Assembly (NCBI GenBank): GCA_019637095.1
Contig: JAHBWG010000028.1
Span: 1 to 64,000 of the forward strand
Source: Sandaracinaceae bacterium
Lineage (GTDB): Bacteria > Myxococcota_A > Polyangia > Polyangiales > Sandaracinaceae
Direction: 5' to 3'
DNA length: 64,000 nucleotides
Part shown: piece after piece, positions 43,090 to 56,628 of the stretch
Position numbering within the stretch: the stretch's first letter is position 1
Layout: every line of letters starts with the position of its first letter
The notes under the pieces: model-generated
Seen by the model: only the letters and a program-made list of their open reading frames with translations
What the model was told of the DNA's origin: nothing
Database searches by the model: none
Made by a program: the position numbers and the translations under genes

Positions 43090-45479
43090 GTCGGAGGCTC
43101 CGGCTCCCCCTCGAGCCACGCGAGCGGCGTCAGGTGGAGCGTGAGGGTGAGGAAGAACGTGAACGGGGCGCCGGCGACGAAGTGCTCGGCCGGCGTGAGC
43201 GACGCGGGCCGGCTCGCGTCGAAGCGGGAGACGTAGGCGAAGGACGCGCGCTCGTAGCGGACGTCGAGGAGGTTGGTGAAGAGGACGCCGATCTCCACGA
43301 AGCGCCACGCCACGTGCGCCGACGCGTCGAGCACCGCGAAGGCCCCGCCCTCGGTGCCGTTCGGGAGCGGGCGCGGCCCGAGCCACGTGAGCCCGGCCGC
43401 GACGCCGGCCGAGCACGGCTCCCCGCCGACGCGGAAGCGCGGTCGGACCGCGATGTCCGCGCGCCCCATCACGCGCGGCACGTACGGCAGCCGATCGCCC
43501 GCGGTCAGATCGAACCAGCCGGCGTCCTCGGCGAGGTTGGCCTCGGTCCACGCGACGCTCGCGCTCGCGTCGAGCCAGTCCTCGTAGGCGAGGCGGGCGA
43601 ACGCGAACGCGCCGTAGCGGTTCGAGGCGCCCGCCGGCACGTTGCGGCCGCGCTCGGCGTCGAAGACGAGCTCGCGGTCGACGTAGGTGTGGAAGACGCC
43701 CGCGTGCGCGCGGAGGGAGACGACCCGCGCCTCGGAGAGCGCGAGCGCGAGGCCCGACTCGAGCCCGATCGCGCGCGCGAACGGCGCGCGCTCCCCCTCG
43801 GAGAGCGCGCGCGCGTCGCTCGAGCGCGTGCCGACGCCCGCGCTCGTCGTCCATGTCAAGCTCTCGTGCAATCGCACGCTCACCGCCCCGCGCGGCTGCA
43901 GCGCGAGCCCGAAGGCGTCGGTCGACTCCTCCGCGAGCCGCGGGCCGGTGCGATCCATCGTCGGGCGATCGCGATCGGTCACCGCGAACGCGAACGCGTC
44001 GGCGCGCACGCCACCCGAGACGCGCAGCCACGCGGCCGGGCTGAAGTCTCCGGCGATCCACGCGCCGAGGTTCGTCACGTTCAGCGACGCGTCGAAGACC
44101 GTCGCGTACGGGACGCCCCGCTCGCGGCGGATGCGGTGGGTGACGGTCTCGCCGGCGTCGTGTCGGGCGAAATAGCCGACCTCGACGTGGTGGTCCCGAC
44201 CGTCCCACGGGAGCCGGACGCGGTAAGCGCCGCGCAGCCCGAGCGTCCCCGCCTCGTACCGCTCGTCGAGCCCGTCGCCGCGCGGATCGAGGAGCTGGCC
44301 GGTGAAGTTCTCTCGGACGCGGAGCTGTCGCAGACCCGCCCAGACGCTCGTCTCGAACCGCTCGAGCGGGCGGGTCCAGCGCAGCCCGACCGCGGCGAGG
44401 TAACGCGAGCCCGAGCCGCCTTGGTTCGGGTCTGCGACGCAGAAGAACGCCTCGCCGGTGCACGCGAGCCGCCCGCTGTCGACGTCGTCGCGACGCACCA
44501 CGCCCGCGCTGTCGAACTGCGCGCTCTGCGCGGCCCCGAGCAAGAAGATCGAGAGGGACCGGTCGACGCGGTGCTCGAAGCGCCCGAGCGCCGCCGCGCC
44601 GAAGTGGGCGCGGTTGGGCCCGAAGCCCTGCCCGTCCCGCAGCTCGACGCCGACGAAGGTCCCCTCCGAAGCGCGCTCGGGCGCCCAGGCGAGCACGAGC
44701 CGCCGCGTGTCGAACGCGCCGTACTCCCCTCGCGCCAGGATGCCGCGGCGCTCGACGCCGAGGCGGTAGTCGATCGACCCTGCGATCGCGAAGTCGCCCT
44801 GCCGCGGATCGAACGCGCCGGGCGCGACGCGCAGGCCGCGCACGAGCTCCGGGATGAGGAAGCGCGGATCCGCGTAGCCGTGCCCGTGCGCGTTGCTCGG
44901 CTCGTTGATCGGGATGCCGTCGACGAGGATCTCGACGTCCTGGCCCTCGCCGGCGTCGAAGCCGCGCAAGAAGACCGTCGGCGCGTGCCCCTCGCCCGCG
45001 TGGTTCGCGACCAAGAGGCCCGGGGCGAGCGTCAGCATGTCTTCCGCGCTGCGGCGCGGGACGTCGCGCAGCAGCCCGAGCTCGAGGGTCAGCGCGCCGG
45101 CGGAGGCCGCCGGCGCCTCGGCCGGCACGTCGACCACCGCCGTGACGCCGAGCTCGTCGTCGTGCTCGTGAGGGTGGTCGTGGGGATGATGATGCTCGTG
45201 AGGCGCGTGCTCGTGCGGGTGGGCGTGCTCGCGCGGCGGCGTCGCGCCCTCTCCTTCGGGCGCGCGGCTCTCGGAGTCGACGGCCTCCTCCTCCACATCC
45301 GGCTCGTCCTGCGGGCCGGAGTCGTCGGCCTCGTCGTCGCTCGAGTCGCGCGCGGGCCCGTCCGGCGGCGCGGGCGCGTCGGCGGGTCGCGACGGCGCTT
45401 CGTCAGCGTCCTGGCCGCGCGCAGGGATCGCGACGAGCGCGCACGCGAGCAAGACGAGTTGTCTCGCCATCGGACGCAT
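43086..45479 (-). CDS. TonB-dependent receptor with His-rich N-terminus, probable metal receptor
   Basis: A 797-residue outer-membrane receptor. After a signal peptide (MRPMARQLVLLACALVAIPARGQ) comes an acidic Pro/Glu linker and a remarkable His-rich run at about residues 85-110 (HAHPHEHAPHEHHHPHDHP). The plug domain follows (DVEILVDGIPINEPSNAHGHG, about residues 185-205), then a beta barrel ending in an aromatic-rich strand region. The His-rich arm should bind Zn, Ni, Co or Cu and may hand it to the channel or sense it. Import needs TonB energy. ATG 45479 begins the signal and has AGAGGG upstream; longer frames are not protein-like. Confidence 0.86.
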   Translation of the reverse strand: MRPMARQLVLLACALVAIPARGQDADEAPSRPADAPAPPDGPARDSSDDEADDSGPQDEPDVEEEAVDSESRAPEGEGATPPREHAHPHEHAPHEHHHPHDHPHEHDDELGVTAVVDVPAEAPAASAGALTLELGLLRDVPRRSAEDMLTLAPGLLVANHAGEGHAPTVFLRGFDAGEGQDVEILVDGIPINEPSNAHGHGYADPRFLIPELVRGLRVAPGAFDPRQGDFAIAGSIDYRLGVERRGILARGEYGAFDTRRLVLAWAPERASEGTFVGVELRDGQGFGPNRAHFGAAALGRFEHRVDRSLSIFLLGAAQSAQFDSAGVVRRDDVDSGRLACTGEAFFCVADPNQGGSGSRYLAAVGLRWTRPLERFETSVWAGLRQLRVRENFTGQLLDPRGDGLDERYEAGTLGLRGAYRVRLPWDGRDHHVEVGYFARHDAGETVTHRIRRERGVPYATVFDASLNVTNLGAWIAGDFSPAAWLRVSGGVRADAFAFAVTDRDRPTMDRTGPRLAEESTDAFGLALQPRGAVSVRLHESLTWTTSAGVGTRSSDARALSEGERAPFARAIGLESGLALALSEARVVSLRAHAGVFHTYVDRELVFDAERGRNVPAGASNRYGAFAFARLAYEDWLDASASVAWTEANLAEDAGWFDLTAGDRLPYVPRVMGRADIAVRPRFRVGGEPCSAGVAAGLTWLGPRPLPNGTEGGAFAVLDASAHVAWRFVEIGVLFTNLLDVRYERASFAYVSRFDASRPASLTPAEHFVAGAPFTFFLTLTLHLTPLAWLEGEPEPPT

Positions 45480-45612
45480 CAGTTCGCCCTCTTGGGCAAG
45501 GTTCTCCTCCAACGGGTGAGGCACACGTGCGCGGGCCGTCGAGCCCCGCTCGCGATCCATGCGTGAAGTCCGGTCGCGTACGGCCCGCGCCGGCGTTCGG
45601 CTCGATGATTCG

Positions 45613-45631
45613 CTTCGCGCGCTGCGCGAAG
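45613..45631 (-). repeat. Hairpin between the His-rich gene and the TonB receptor
   Basis: CTTCGCGC (45613-45620) and GCGCGAAG (45624-45631) pair perfectly around a three-base loop in the 264-base gap. There is no T-run. It could pause or process the transcript between the two genes. I see nothing else definite in the gap. Confidence 0.45.
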
Positions 45632-45743
45632 TGCGCTGCGCTCTGGTCGCGCAAGCGGCGATCCGCCCGCGCCCGAGAGGCTCGAGTGCCCGGGCGGCGT
45701 GAGCCATGCCGCGTGCGCTGCGCCCTCCGAGGCGCGCGAGCGG

Positions 45744-46235
45744 TCAGGCGACGGTCGGTGGCCCGCGCGCGCGTGGACGTCCGCGCGGCGAACCGATCAC
45801 GACGCGCGGCGGCAGGGGGCGCCCGAGCGCGCCGGCGAGGCGCGGGGGCCCGACCGGCGGCAGCGCGTCGCGCGCCGGCTCGGCAGCCAGGTCGCGGTGC
45901 GCGAGCGAGCCCCGACCGTGATCGTCCATCGGCGCCGTCCAGCGCACCGCGGCGCGCGCGGCGTCCTTCGGCAGCCGCTGTGCGCGCGCGGCGTGGCGCG
46001 TCGCCCACCGTGCGCGCCAGCGCTCGAGCTGGTCGAGCCCGTGCTCACCGCCCGGCGCCGACGTGCGGTGGACGTGTCCATCCGCGGCGTGGTCCGCGCC
46101 ACCGTGCGCGCCGTGGGTGTGATCGCCCCATAGATCGTGCAGGCTCACGTGGAGCGTGGGCCCGAGCTCGAAGCCGGCCACCCAGACGCCGAGCGCGAGG
46201 GCCGCAGAGAGGGCGCGAGGGAGCCGCCGAGCCAC
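45744..46235 (-). CDS. His-rich secreted protein upstream of the TonB receptor
   Basis: A 163-residue protein when read from GTG at 46235. The N-terminus carries a hydrophobic signal or anchor (ALSAALALGVWVAGFEL), followed at once by a His-rich segment: HVSLHDLWGDHTHGAHGG and HAADGHVH, at about residues 28-55. The rest is Arg/Ala/Pro-rich with few features. The His cluster and its place before the His-rich TonB receptor on the same strand suggest a metal-binding periplasmic partner. Codon bias in the last third is less convincing and an extension of noise cannot be excluded. It is divergent from the kinase gene, 65 bases away. Confidence 0.5.
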   Translation of the reverse strand: MARRLPRALSAALALGVWVAGFELGPTLHVSLHDLWGDHTHGAHGGADHAADGHVHRTSAPGGEHGLDQLERWRARWATRHAARAQRLPKDAARAAVRWTAPMDDHGRGSLAHRDLAAEPARDALPPVGPPRLAGALGRPLPPRVVIGSPRGRPRARGPPTVA

Positions 46236-46300
46236 GCGCGCATCATGCCACCGTCCACGCCGTCCCCCAAGGTCGGCCCGCGGGCGCGGGTACTCTCCGC

Positions 46301-47869
<1,569 letters not shown>

Positions 47870-47961
47870 CCAGCCTCCCCGGCGCGGTCCCCGCTTGGCG
47901 CCTTCGCGCCTCTGCGCGAGGTCTCTTCCTGCGCGGCATCCTCGCGCCGCGGGAGCGCCGA

Positions 47962-48441
47962 TCAGGGCAAGAGCCCGAACGGGATCACCGGCGTCGCCGC
48001 CTCGAGGATCTGCTGCTGAGGGACCTCCCCGTCGTAGGTGAAGTCCACCGTCCAGCCGACGTTCTCGACGTGGGCGCTGCCCTCGAGCTGGTAGGGCACC
48101 GGGCCGCTCATCGCGAGCAGGGCGAGCTCGGGGAGGTTCCCGACGGGGACGACGATGTCGGTCTCGATCGTCACCGGCTCGTTCGGCGGCAGATCCACCG
48201 ACTGCGGGACGTCGACCTCTCCGTAGTCGGTCCCCCCGATGCGAGCGCGCACGCGCAGCGCGTCGAGGTGGATCGTCTCGGAGTGCCGCTCGTTCGTGGC
48301 GATCAGGCGGACGGCGAGCGTGAGGCCGGCGACGCCGACCGAGCGCACCTGGATCTGGTCGGTCCGCAGCGTCGGCAAGCGTCCGGCGATGCACCCGGCG
48401 AACAAGAAGAGCGCGAGGGCGGGCACGATCGTTCTCCGCAT
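47962..48441 (-). CDS. LEA14-like (water-stress/hypersensitive response domain) lipoprotein
   Basis: A 159-residue lipoprotein (signal PALALFLFAGC, Cys about 16). The mature part matches the late-embryogenesis-abundant type 2 fold: VGVAGLTLAVRLIATNERHSETIHLDALRV, with a conserved N in the second strand, and LPPNEPVTIETDIVVPV. Proteins of this group sit in the envelope and are linked to desiccation or membrane stress. ATG 48441 gives a proper signal; the frame extends upstream without features. It converges with the kinase gene and is divergent from the TetR gene. Confidence 0.75.
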   Translation of the reverse strand: MRRTIVPALALFLFAGCIAGRLPTLRTDQIQVRSVGVAGLTLAVRLIATNERHSETIHLDALRVRARIGGTDYGEVDVPQSVDLPPNEPVTIETDIVVPVGNLPELALLAMSGPVPYQLEGSAHVENVGWTVDFTYDGEVPQQQILEAATPVIPFGLLP

Positions 48442-48586
48442 GGCCGCAAGCCTCACATTGTCGTGGGCTCCGCGCTCGACTTTTCGAACCGCGGGCCTCA
48501 CCTCGTGCGCGCTTGCCATCGAACCTCCGGCACCCCAGAAAACCGCTTGCCCACCGCCGCGCCGAGCCCTACTAACTCCCGGTCAC

Positions 48587-48603
48587 TGACTGACCGTCAG
48601 TCA
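48587..48603. promoter_or_regulatory. TetR-type operator palindrome
   Basis: TGACTGAC-C-GTCAGTCA is a perfect eight-base inverted repeat with a one-base centre, 25 bases before the TetR start. Its size and symmetry are typical of TetR-family self-regulated operators. Confidence 0.75.
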
Positions 48604-48628
48604 CAACGCTCACGTCACGAAGGGCACC

Positions 48629-49171
48629 GTGGCCAACGCAGCCATCCGCCGGGAACGTCGCAAGCACGAGCGCCGCGAGGCCATCCTCGAGGCGGCGGCG
48701 CGCGTGCTCGGGGAGAAGGGCCCACACGCGGCGACCATGGACGACGTCGCCGAAGCCGCCGAGGTCTCGAAGGGCACCGTCTACCTCTACTTCCCGAGCA
48801 AGGAGGACCTGTTCCTCGCGCTCGCGCACGGACCGCTCGACGCGACGCTCGAGCGCTTCGCGGCGCTCGACGTCGACGGCCAGAGCGGGCTCGCGGCGCT
48901 CCGCCGGCTCGTCGAGGTCCACCAGGAGACGACGAAGGAGCACGCGTCGCGCATGCGCGTCGCGATCGGCGCGATGTGCGCCGGCTTCGACCCGAGCCCC
49001 GACGCCCCAGGGCTGCGCGACTACGGCAAGCGCGTGCAGAAGCTCCGCGCGACGTACCTCGAGGTGATCCGGCGAGGGATCGCGGACGGCTCGCTCCGCG
49101 CCGACCTCGACCCCGAGGAGGTCGCGGCCGGGCTGTGGGCGGCGATGTTCGGCGCCGCTTCATCCGGATGA
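48629..49171 (+). CDS. TetR/AcrR-family repressor, apparently truncated by a frameshift
   Basis: A 180-residue reading frame with a complete N-terminal helix-turn-helix (ATMDDVAEAAEVSKGTVYLYFPSKEDLF) and most of the ligand-binding domain. The frame stops at AAMFGAASSG, but the -1 frame directly continues with FIRMNAARFHARIGD and runs to 49296, which is how such repressors normally end. One missing base near 49157-49159 explains it. The restored stop overlaps the ATG of the efflux gene (ATGA). The protein should repress the downstream efflux operon from the palindrome at 48587; loss of the last 40 or so residues, which help dimerisation, may impair it. A sequencing error is the main alternative. 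Confidence 0.85.
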   Translation: MANAAIRRERRKHERREAILEAAARVLGEKGPHAATMDDVAEAAEVSKGTVYLYFPSKEDLFLALAHGPLDATLERFAALDVDGQSGLAALRRLVEVHQETTKEHASRMRVAIGAMCAGFDPSPDAPGLRDYGKRVQKLRATYLEVIRRGIADGSLRADLDPEEVAAGLWAAMFGAASSG

Positions 49172-49296
49172 ACGCCGCGCGGTTCCACGCGCGCATCGGC
49201 GACGCCGCGCCGCCCTACCCGCTCGAGGCGATCCACGTCGCCGTTTCGAAGCTCTTGTTCCGGGCGATCGCGGCGCCCGGCGCGGAGGTCCCATGA
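49159..49296 (+). other. Displaced 3' end of the TetR gene
   Basis: Translation from TTC at 49159 in the -1 frame gives FIRMNAARFHARIGDAAPP and 26 more residues, ending in the TGA that overlaps the next ATG. It has no start codon with a ribosome site of its own and is the natural C-terminus of the repressor. Confidence 0.7.
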
Positions 49297-50798
49297 GCCC
49301 TCGACGACGCCTCTCGCTCGCCCTCGCGGGCGCGCTCGCGTCCGCCTGCCAGCTCCACGACGTGGCGGCGAGCCCGCTCCCCCCGGTCGACCTGCCCGAC
49401 GGCTACACCGCCGGCGGCGAAGACGAGGACGGCCGCGACGTGGACCCCGACCGCTGGTGGCTCTCGTTCGGCGACCCCGAGCTCACCTACCTCGTCGAGG
49501 AGGCGCTCGCGCGCAACTTCCAGCTCGGCGCCGCGTGGGCGCGGCTCGAGCAAGCGGAGCGCGGGGTCCAGGCCGCGTCTTCGGCGTGGTGGCCGCAGAT
49601 CAGCGCGCAGCTCGACGCCGCGCGACGCCGTCAGGTCGTCGTGTTCGGTGCGCTCGGACGCCAGGAGTTCGAGGTCGACTCCTTCGGCATCTCGCTGCCC
49701 GTGAGCTACGAGCTCGACGTCTGGAACCGCGTGGGGCACAGCGTCGCCGCCGGGAGCCTCGAGGCCGTCGCCGCGCGCGACGACGTGGAGACGCTCGCGA
49801 TGACGATCGCCGCGAGCGTCGTCGAGGCGTGGCTGGAGCTCATCCAGCAGCGCTCCGTGCGCGCGCTCCTCGACGATCAGCTCGAGACCAACCGCATCTA
49901 CTCGGAGCTCGTCGCGCTGCGCTTCGCCCACGGGCTCGGGACCGCGCTCGACGTCCACCAGCAGCGCCAGCAGTTCGAGGCGACGCAGGCGCAGCTCGCG
50001 CAGGCCGACGGCGCCGAGCGCGTCGCGCGCCTGCAGCTCGCGGTGCTCGTCGGCCGGCCACCCGGCGCGTTCGCCGCGGACCGCATCGGCTCGCTCCCCG
50101 AGCCGACCGTCCTGCCGCCGCCGCCGCCGCTGCCGCGCACCGGCATCCCCGCGCACCTCTTGTTGACGCGGCCCGACGTGCGCGCCGCGCGGCGCCGCGT
50201 CGAGGCGCAGGACCACCGGGTCGGCGCGGCGATCGCCGATCTCTTCCCCGCGCTGCGCTTCAACGGCGCGATCGGGCTCTCGTCGCCGACGCTCGAGGGC
50301 CTGGTCACGAGCCTGGTCTACTCGATCGGCGGGAGCATCCTGGCGACCGTGCTCGACGGAGGCCGGCGGGACGCGGAGATCCGCGCCAACCGCGCCGCGC
50401 TGCGCGAGCGCCTGCAGATGTTCGGGCACACCCTGTTGACCGCGATGCTCGAGGTCGAGAGCGCGCTCGCGCGCGACCGGCAGATCGAGTCTCAAGGCGA
50501 GCGGCTCGAGGAGCAGCTCGCCGCCGCGCGCTCCGCGCTGACGGAGTCCCGCCGCCGCTACTCCGAGGGCCTGAGCGACTACCTCCCCGTCCTCACGTCG
50601 CTCGCGGCGGTGCAGCAGCTCGAGCAGATCGTGCTGACGACGAAGCGCGCCCGGCTCTCGCAGCGGGTCCAGCTCGCGCGCGCCCTCGGCGGCGCGTGGA
50701 CCCGCGAGCTCGAGCCGCCGCGGCTGCCGATGCCGCGACGAGGCGACCGTGACGCCGACGAGGACGCGTCGAGCGAGCCGGCGGAGGAGGCCCGATGA
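49293..50798 (+). CDS. RND efflux outer-membrane factor (TolC/NodT family) lipoprotein
   Basis: A 501-residue outer-membrane efflux protein: lipoprotein signal (LALAGALASAC, Cys19), then the two TolC-like repeats of long helices and strands. Landmarks are WWLSFGDPEL, SYELDVWNRV, the threading helix QQRSVRALLDDQLE and RYSEGLSDYLPVL in the second repeat. It forms the trimeric exit duct. GGAGGT is three bases before ATG, inside the TetR 3' end. Its stop overlaps the adaptor start (ATGA). The C-terminus has a short acidic tail. First of three structural genes for a tripartite pump. Confidence 0.92.
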   Translation: MSPRRRLSLALAGALASACQLHDVAASPLPPVDLPDGYTAGGEDEDGRDVDPDRWWLSFGDPELTYLVEEALARNFQLGAAWARLEQAERGVQAASSAWWPQISAQLDAARRRQVVVFGALGRQEFEVDSFGISLPVSYELDVWNRVGHSVAAGSLEAVAARDDVETLAMTIAASVVEAWLELIQQRSVRALLDDQLETNRIYSELVALRFAHGLGTALDVHQQRQQFEATQAQLAQADGAERVARLQLAVLVGRPPGAFAADRIGSLPEPTVLPPPPPLPRTGIPAHLLLTRPDVRAARRRVEAQDHRVGAAIADLFPALRFNGAIGLSSPTLEGLVTSLVYSIGGSILATVLDGGRRDAEIRANRAALRERLQMFGHTLLTAMLEVESALARDRQIESQGERLEEQLAAARSALTESRRRYSEGLSDYLPVLTSLAAVQQLEQIVLTTKRARLSQRVQLARALGGAWTRELEPPRLPMPRRGDRDADEDASSEPAEEAR

Positions 50799-52059
50799 GC
50801 GGTGACAGCGAGCCCGAGCCCTCGACCACCGAGCCCGCGTCCGATCCGCCGGAAGCCGCCCGGCCGAGCATCGTCGCGCGGATCTTCGCCGTGCTCATCC
50901 CGGCGGTGATCTGCCTCGCCGGTGCTGGCCTCGCCGCGGTCCTCGTCGCGACGCGGCCGACCGCCGAGCGCGCGGCCCCGGAGCAAGCCGGCCTGCCCGT
51001 CCGCGTCGAGACGCTACAGCCGACCGACGAGCGGGTGGTCGTCCGCGCGCAGGGTCAGGTCATCGCCGCACGCCAGGTGATCATGCAGCCCGAGCTGAGC
51101 GGGCGCGTGACCTGGATGAGCCCCGAGCTCGTGCCCGGCGGGCGCTTCCGCGCCGGCGACACGCTCGTGCGCATCGACGCGCGCGACTACCGCACCGCGC
51201 TCGAGCAGCAGCAGGCGCAGATCGAGAACAGCAACCTGAGCGTCACGACGGAAGAGAGCCGGCGCCTGATCGCGGAGCGCGAGTGGGCCCTGCTCGAGCG
51301 GGAGCGCAACGCGGCGAGCGAGGCGGGGCGGCAGCTCGCGCTGCGCGAGCCGCAGGTGCGGGCGGCGCAGGCGTCGCTCCGCGCCGCGCAGAGCGGCCTC
51401 AGGCAAGCGCAGACCAACCTCTCCCGCACGGTGCTGCGCGCGCCGTTCGACAGCCTCGTGATCGGCGCCAACGTGGACGTCGGGCAGCTCGTCGGCCCGA
51501 GCTCGCAGGTCGCGACGCTCGTCGGCACCGCGCACTTCTGGGTGCGCGTGTCGATCCCGATGGAGCAGCTCCAGCACGTCCACCTCCCGCGCGGCGACTC
51601 GCCGGGCTCGCCGGTGATCGTCACGCAGCGCGTCGGGCAGAGCGGCCGCGTGGTGCGCAACGGGCGGGTGATCCGGCTGCTCGGCGACCTCGATCCCGTC
51701 GGCCGCATGGCGCGCGTCCTGGTCGAGATCGACGACCCGCTCGGTGGTGAACGCGAGCTGCCCATGCTCCTCGGCGCGTATGTCGACGTCGAGATCCAGG
51801 CGGGCATGCTCGAGGGCGTATTCCGGATCCCGCGCGCCGCCCTGCACGCCGACGACCGTGTCCACCTCTTCGGCGGCGGCGCGCTCGCGCTCGCCCCCGT
51901 GGAGATCGCGTGGCGCGACGAGGACACCCTGCTCGTGCGCGGCCTGCGAGCGGGCGACGAGCTGGTGCTCAGCCCCATCTCGCCGCCGATCGCGGGGACG
52001 CCGCTGCGCCGCGCCGAGGCACGGGAGACCACCGCCTCCGCCGAGGGGGCGCAGGCGCC

Positions 52060-52063
<4 letters not shown>
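50795..52063 (+). CDS. RND efflux periplasmic adaptor (membrane fusion protein)
   Basis: A 422-residue adaptor with one N-terminal membrane span (about residues 27-52, ARIFAVLIPAVICLAGAGLA), a split biotinyl-lipoyl motif (AQGQVIAARQVIMQPELSGRV and TVLRAPFDSLVIG), an alpha-hairpin rich in Gln and Arg (about residues 125-205) and beta-barrel domains. It bridges pump and outer-membrane duct in the periplasm. It overlaps both neighbours by four bases (ATGA upstream, GTGA downstream), so the whole operon is translationally coupled. Confidence 0.92.
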
Positions 52064-55422
<3,359 letters not shown>

Positions 55423-55430
55423 GCGCGCCT

Positions 55431-55486
55431 GCGGGTTGGAACGCGCGCGTTCGTCCCGCGTGCAGGAGGGTTGGAACGACCCCTCC
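55431..55486. terminator. Two hairpins between convergent genes
   Basis: First hairpin: GCGGG (55431-55435) with CCCGC (55455-55459), plus an inner GAACGCG/CGCGTTC palindrome. Second: GGAGGG (55465-55470) with CCCTCC (55481-55486), ten-base loop. GGTTGGAACG occurs in both. They probably end transcription from both sides; no T-run is present. Confidence 0.5.
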
Positions 55487-55506
55487 AGCCAACGCAGCGG
55501 ACCAAC

Positions 55507-56628
55507 TCAGCGGACGAGGAGCTGTCGCACGCTCGACGTGTTGACGGCGCGACCGCCCGCGCTGCGGCCGACGATCCAGTCGGGCGGGGGCCCGCCACGC
55601 GGCGTCCCGAAGAGGAGATCGCCTGGCGCGCTCGGGGCGCTGAAGCCCTGCGGGTTGCGGCCCGTCGCCGCGCGCGCCTGGCAGTCCGCGTAGCAATAGA
55701 GCGCCTGCCCGGCCTCGCCGCCGGGGAGCCCGCCCGGCGGCGCGCACGCCGCCGCGGCCTGCGTCCCCTGCTCGGCGCGCACGCGCACGTAGAGGTCGAC
55801 CCGGCGGGCGTCGCGGCACTGACCACGCCCCTGCTCACCGCTCTCGCGCGCCGGCGTCGGGCAGCTCGCGCCGGGGTGCGCGCTGCGCCAGCTCGTCAGC
55901 CAGTCCGCCCCCGCGCCGATCGGCGCGAGCTCGTACGCGCCGCCGACGGCGCGCGCCATGCCGCGGCGCAGCTCTCGCCCCGCGAAGGCGGCGCGGCACC
56001 ACGAGAGCCGCCGGTTCCACAGCCCCGCGCGCTCGGCCTCGGACGGCGTCCCCTCCGGGACCGTCCAGCGCAGCCCCTCGTCCAGCGAGAGCTCGCGCTG
56101 CAGCTCGGGACACGGATCGGAGATGAACTCGCTCTCCGTCGAGAGCCGCTGCTCGTCCACCGAGCCGATCGACACGATCTCGACGCCCGCGACGTGCCGG
56201 CTCATCGCGCTCGCGAGGAGGTGGCGCGCGAGGATCTGCCCGATGCACTCGAACGCGGTGCCCGCGCTCCCGTCCATGCAGGTGACGGGGCGGTCCGGCG
56301 GCGCGAGGTAGTGGCCGGACCGGAACGTCGCGTCCGAGCCGCACCACACGTGCCAGACGAGCGGATCGTCGTCGACGATCTCGATCGAGCAGAGCTCCAC
56401 GAGCGCGCCTGCGACCTCGTCGACGGCGCGGAACGCGGCGCTCACCGCGCTCGGGCTCAGGCGCGCGAGGCACTGCTGCTCTGCGCGCCGGATGGCGGGG
56501 ATGTCCCCGCCGTCGGTGCGGCCCCAGCGCGTCGGGCTGAGCCGCGCCGCCGCGCGCGGCGCCGGCGCGGGGTACGGCGCGCGGCACGCGGACGCCGAGA
56601 TCAGGAGCAGCGCGAGCGCGGCGCGCAT
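55507..56628 (-). CDS. Hypothetical Cys-containing lipoprotein
   Basis: A 373-residue lipoprotein (signal MRAALALLLISASACR, Cys15). The mature protein has about a dozen Cys, mostly paired over short distances (CSIEIVDDDPLVWHVWC, CYADCQ), and a HLLASAMSRHVAGVEIVSIGSV segment. No catalytic motif is visible. The ATG overlaps the upstream gene's TGA by one base (TGATG), so the pair is one translational unit. Function is unknown; location is an envelope membrane by the lipobox. Confidence 0.68.
   Translation of the reverse strand: MRAALALLLISASACRAPYPAPAPRAAARLSPTRWGRTDGGDIPAIRRAEQQCLARLSPSAVSAAFRAVDEVAGALVELCSIEIVDDDPLVWHVWCGSDATFRSGHYLAPPDRPVTCMDGSAGTAFECIGQILARHLLASAMSRHVAGVEIVSIGSVDEQRLSTESEFISDPCPELQRELSLDEGLRWTVPEGTPSEAERAGLWNRRLSWCRAAFAGRELRRGMARAVGGAYELAPIGAGADWLTSWRSAHPGASCPTPARESGEQGRGQCRDARRVDLYVRVRAEQGTQAAAACAPPGGLPGGEAGQALYCYADCQARAATGRNPQGFSAPSAPGDLLFGTPRGGPPPDWIVGRSAGGRAVNTSSVRQLLVR

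Noticed and set aside
45480-45743. Cobalamin riboswitch upstream of the TonB receptor
   Set aside because: The conserved riboswitch core segments are absent on the minus strand; only a short GC-rich hairpin is present, and the His tract points to a metal ion instead.
49150-49175. Programmed frameshifting in the TetR gene
   Set aside because: There is no slippery heptamer and no downstream pseudoknot-like structure at the junction; a simple one-base deletion or sequencing error is more likely.
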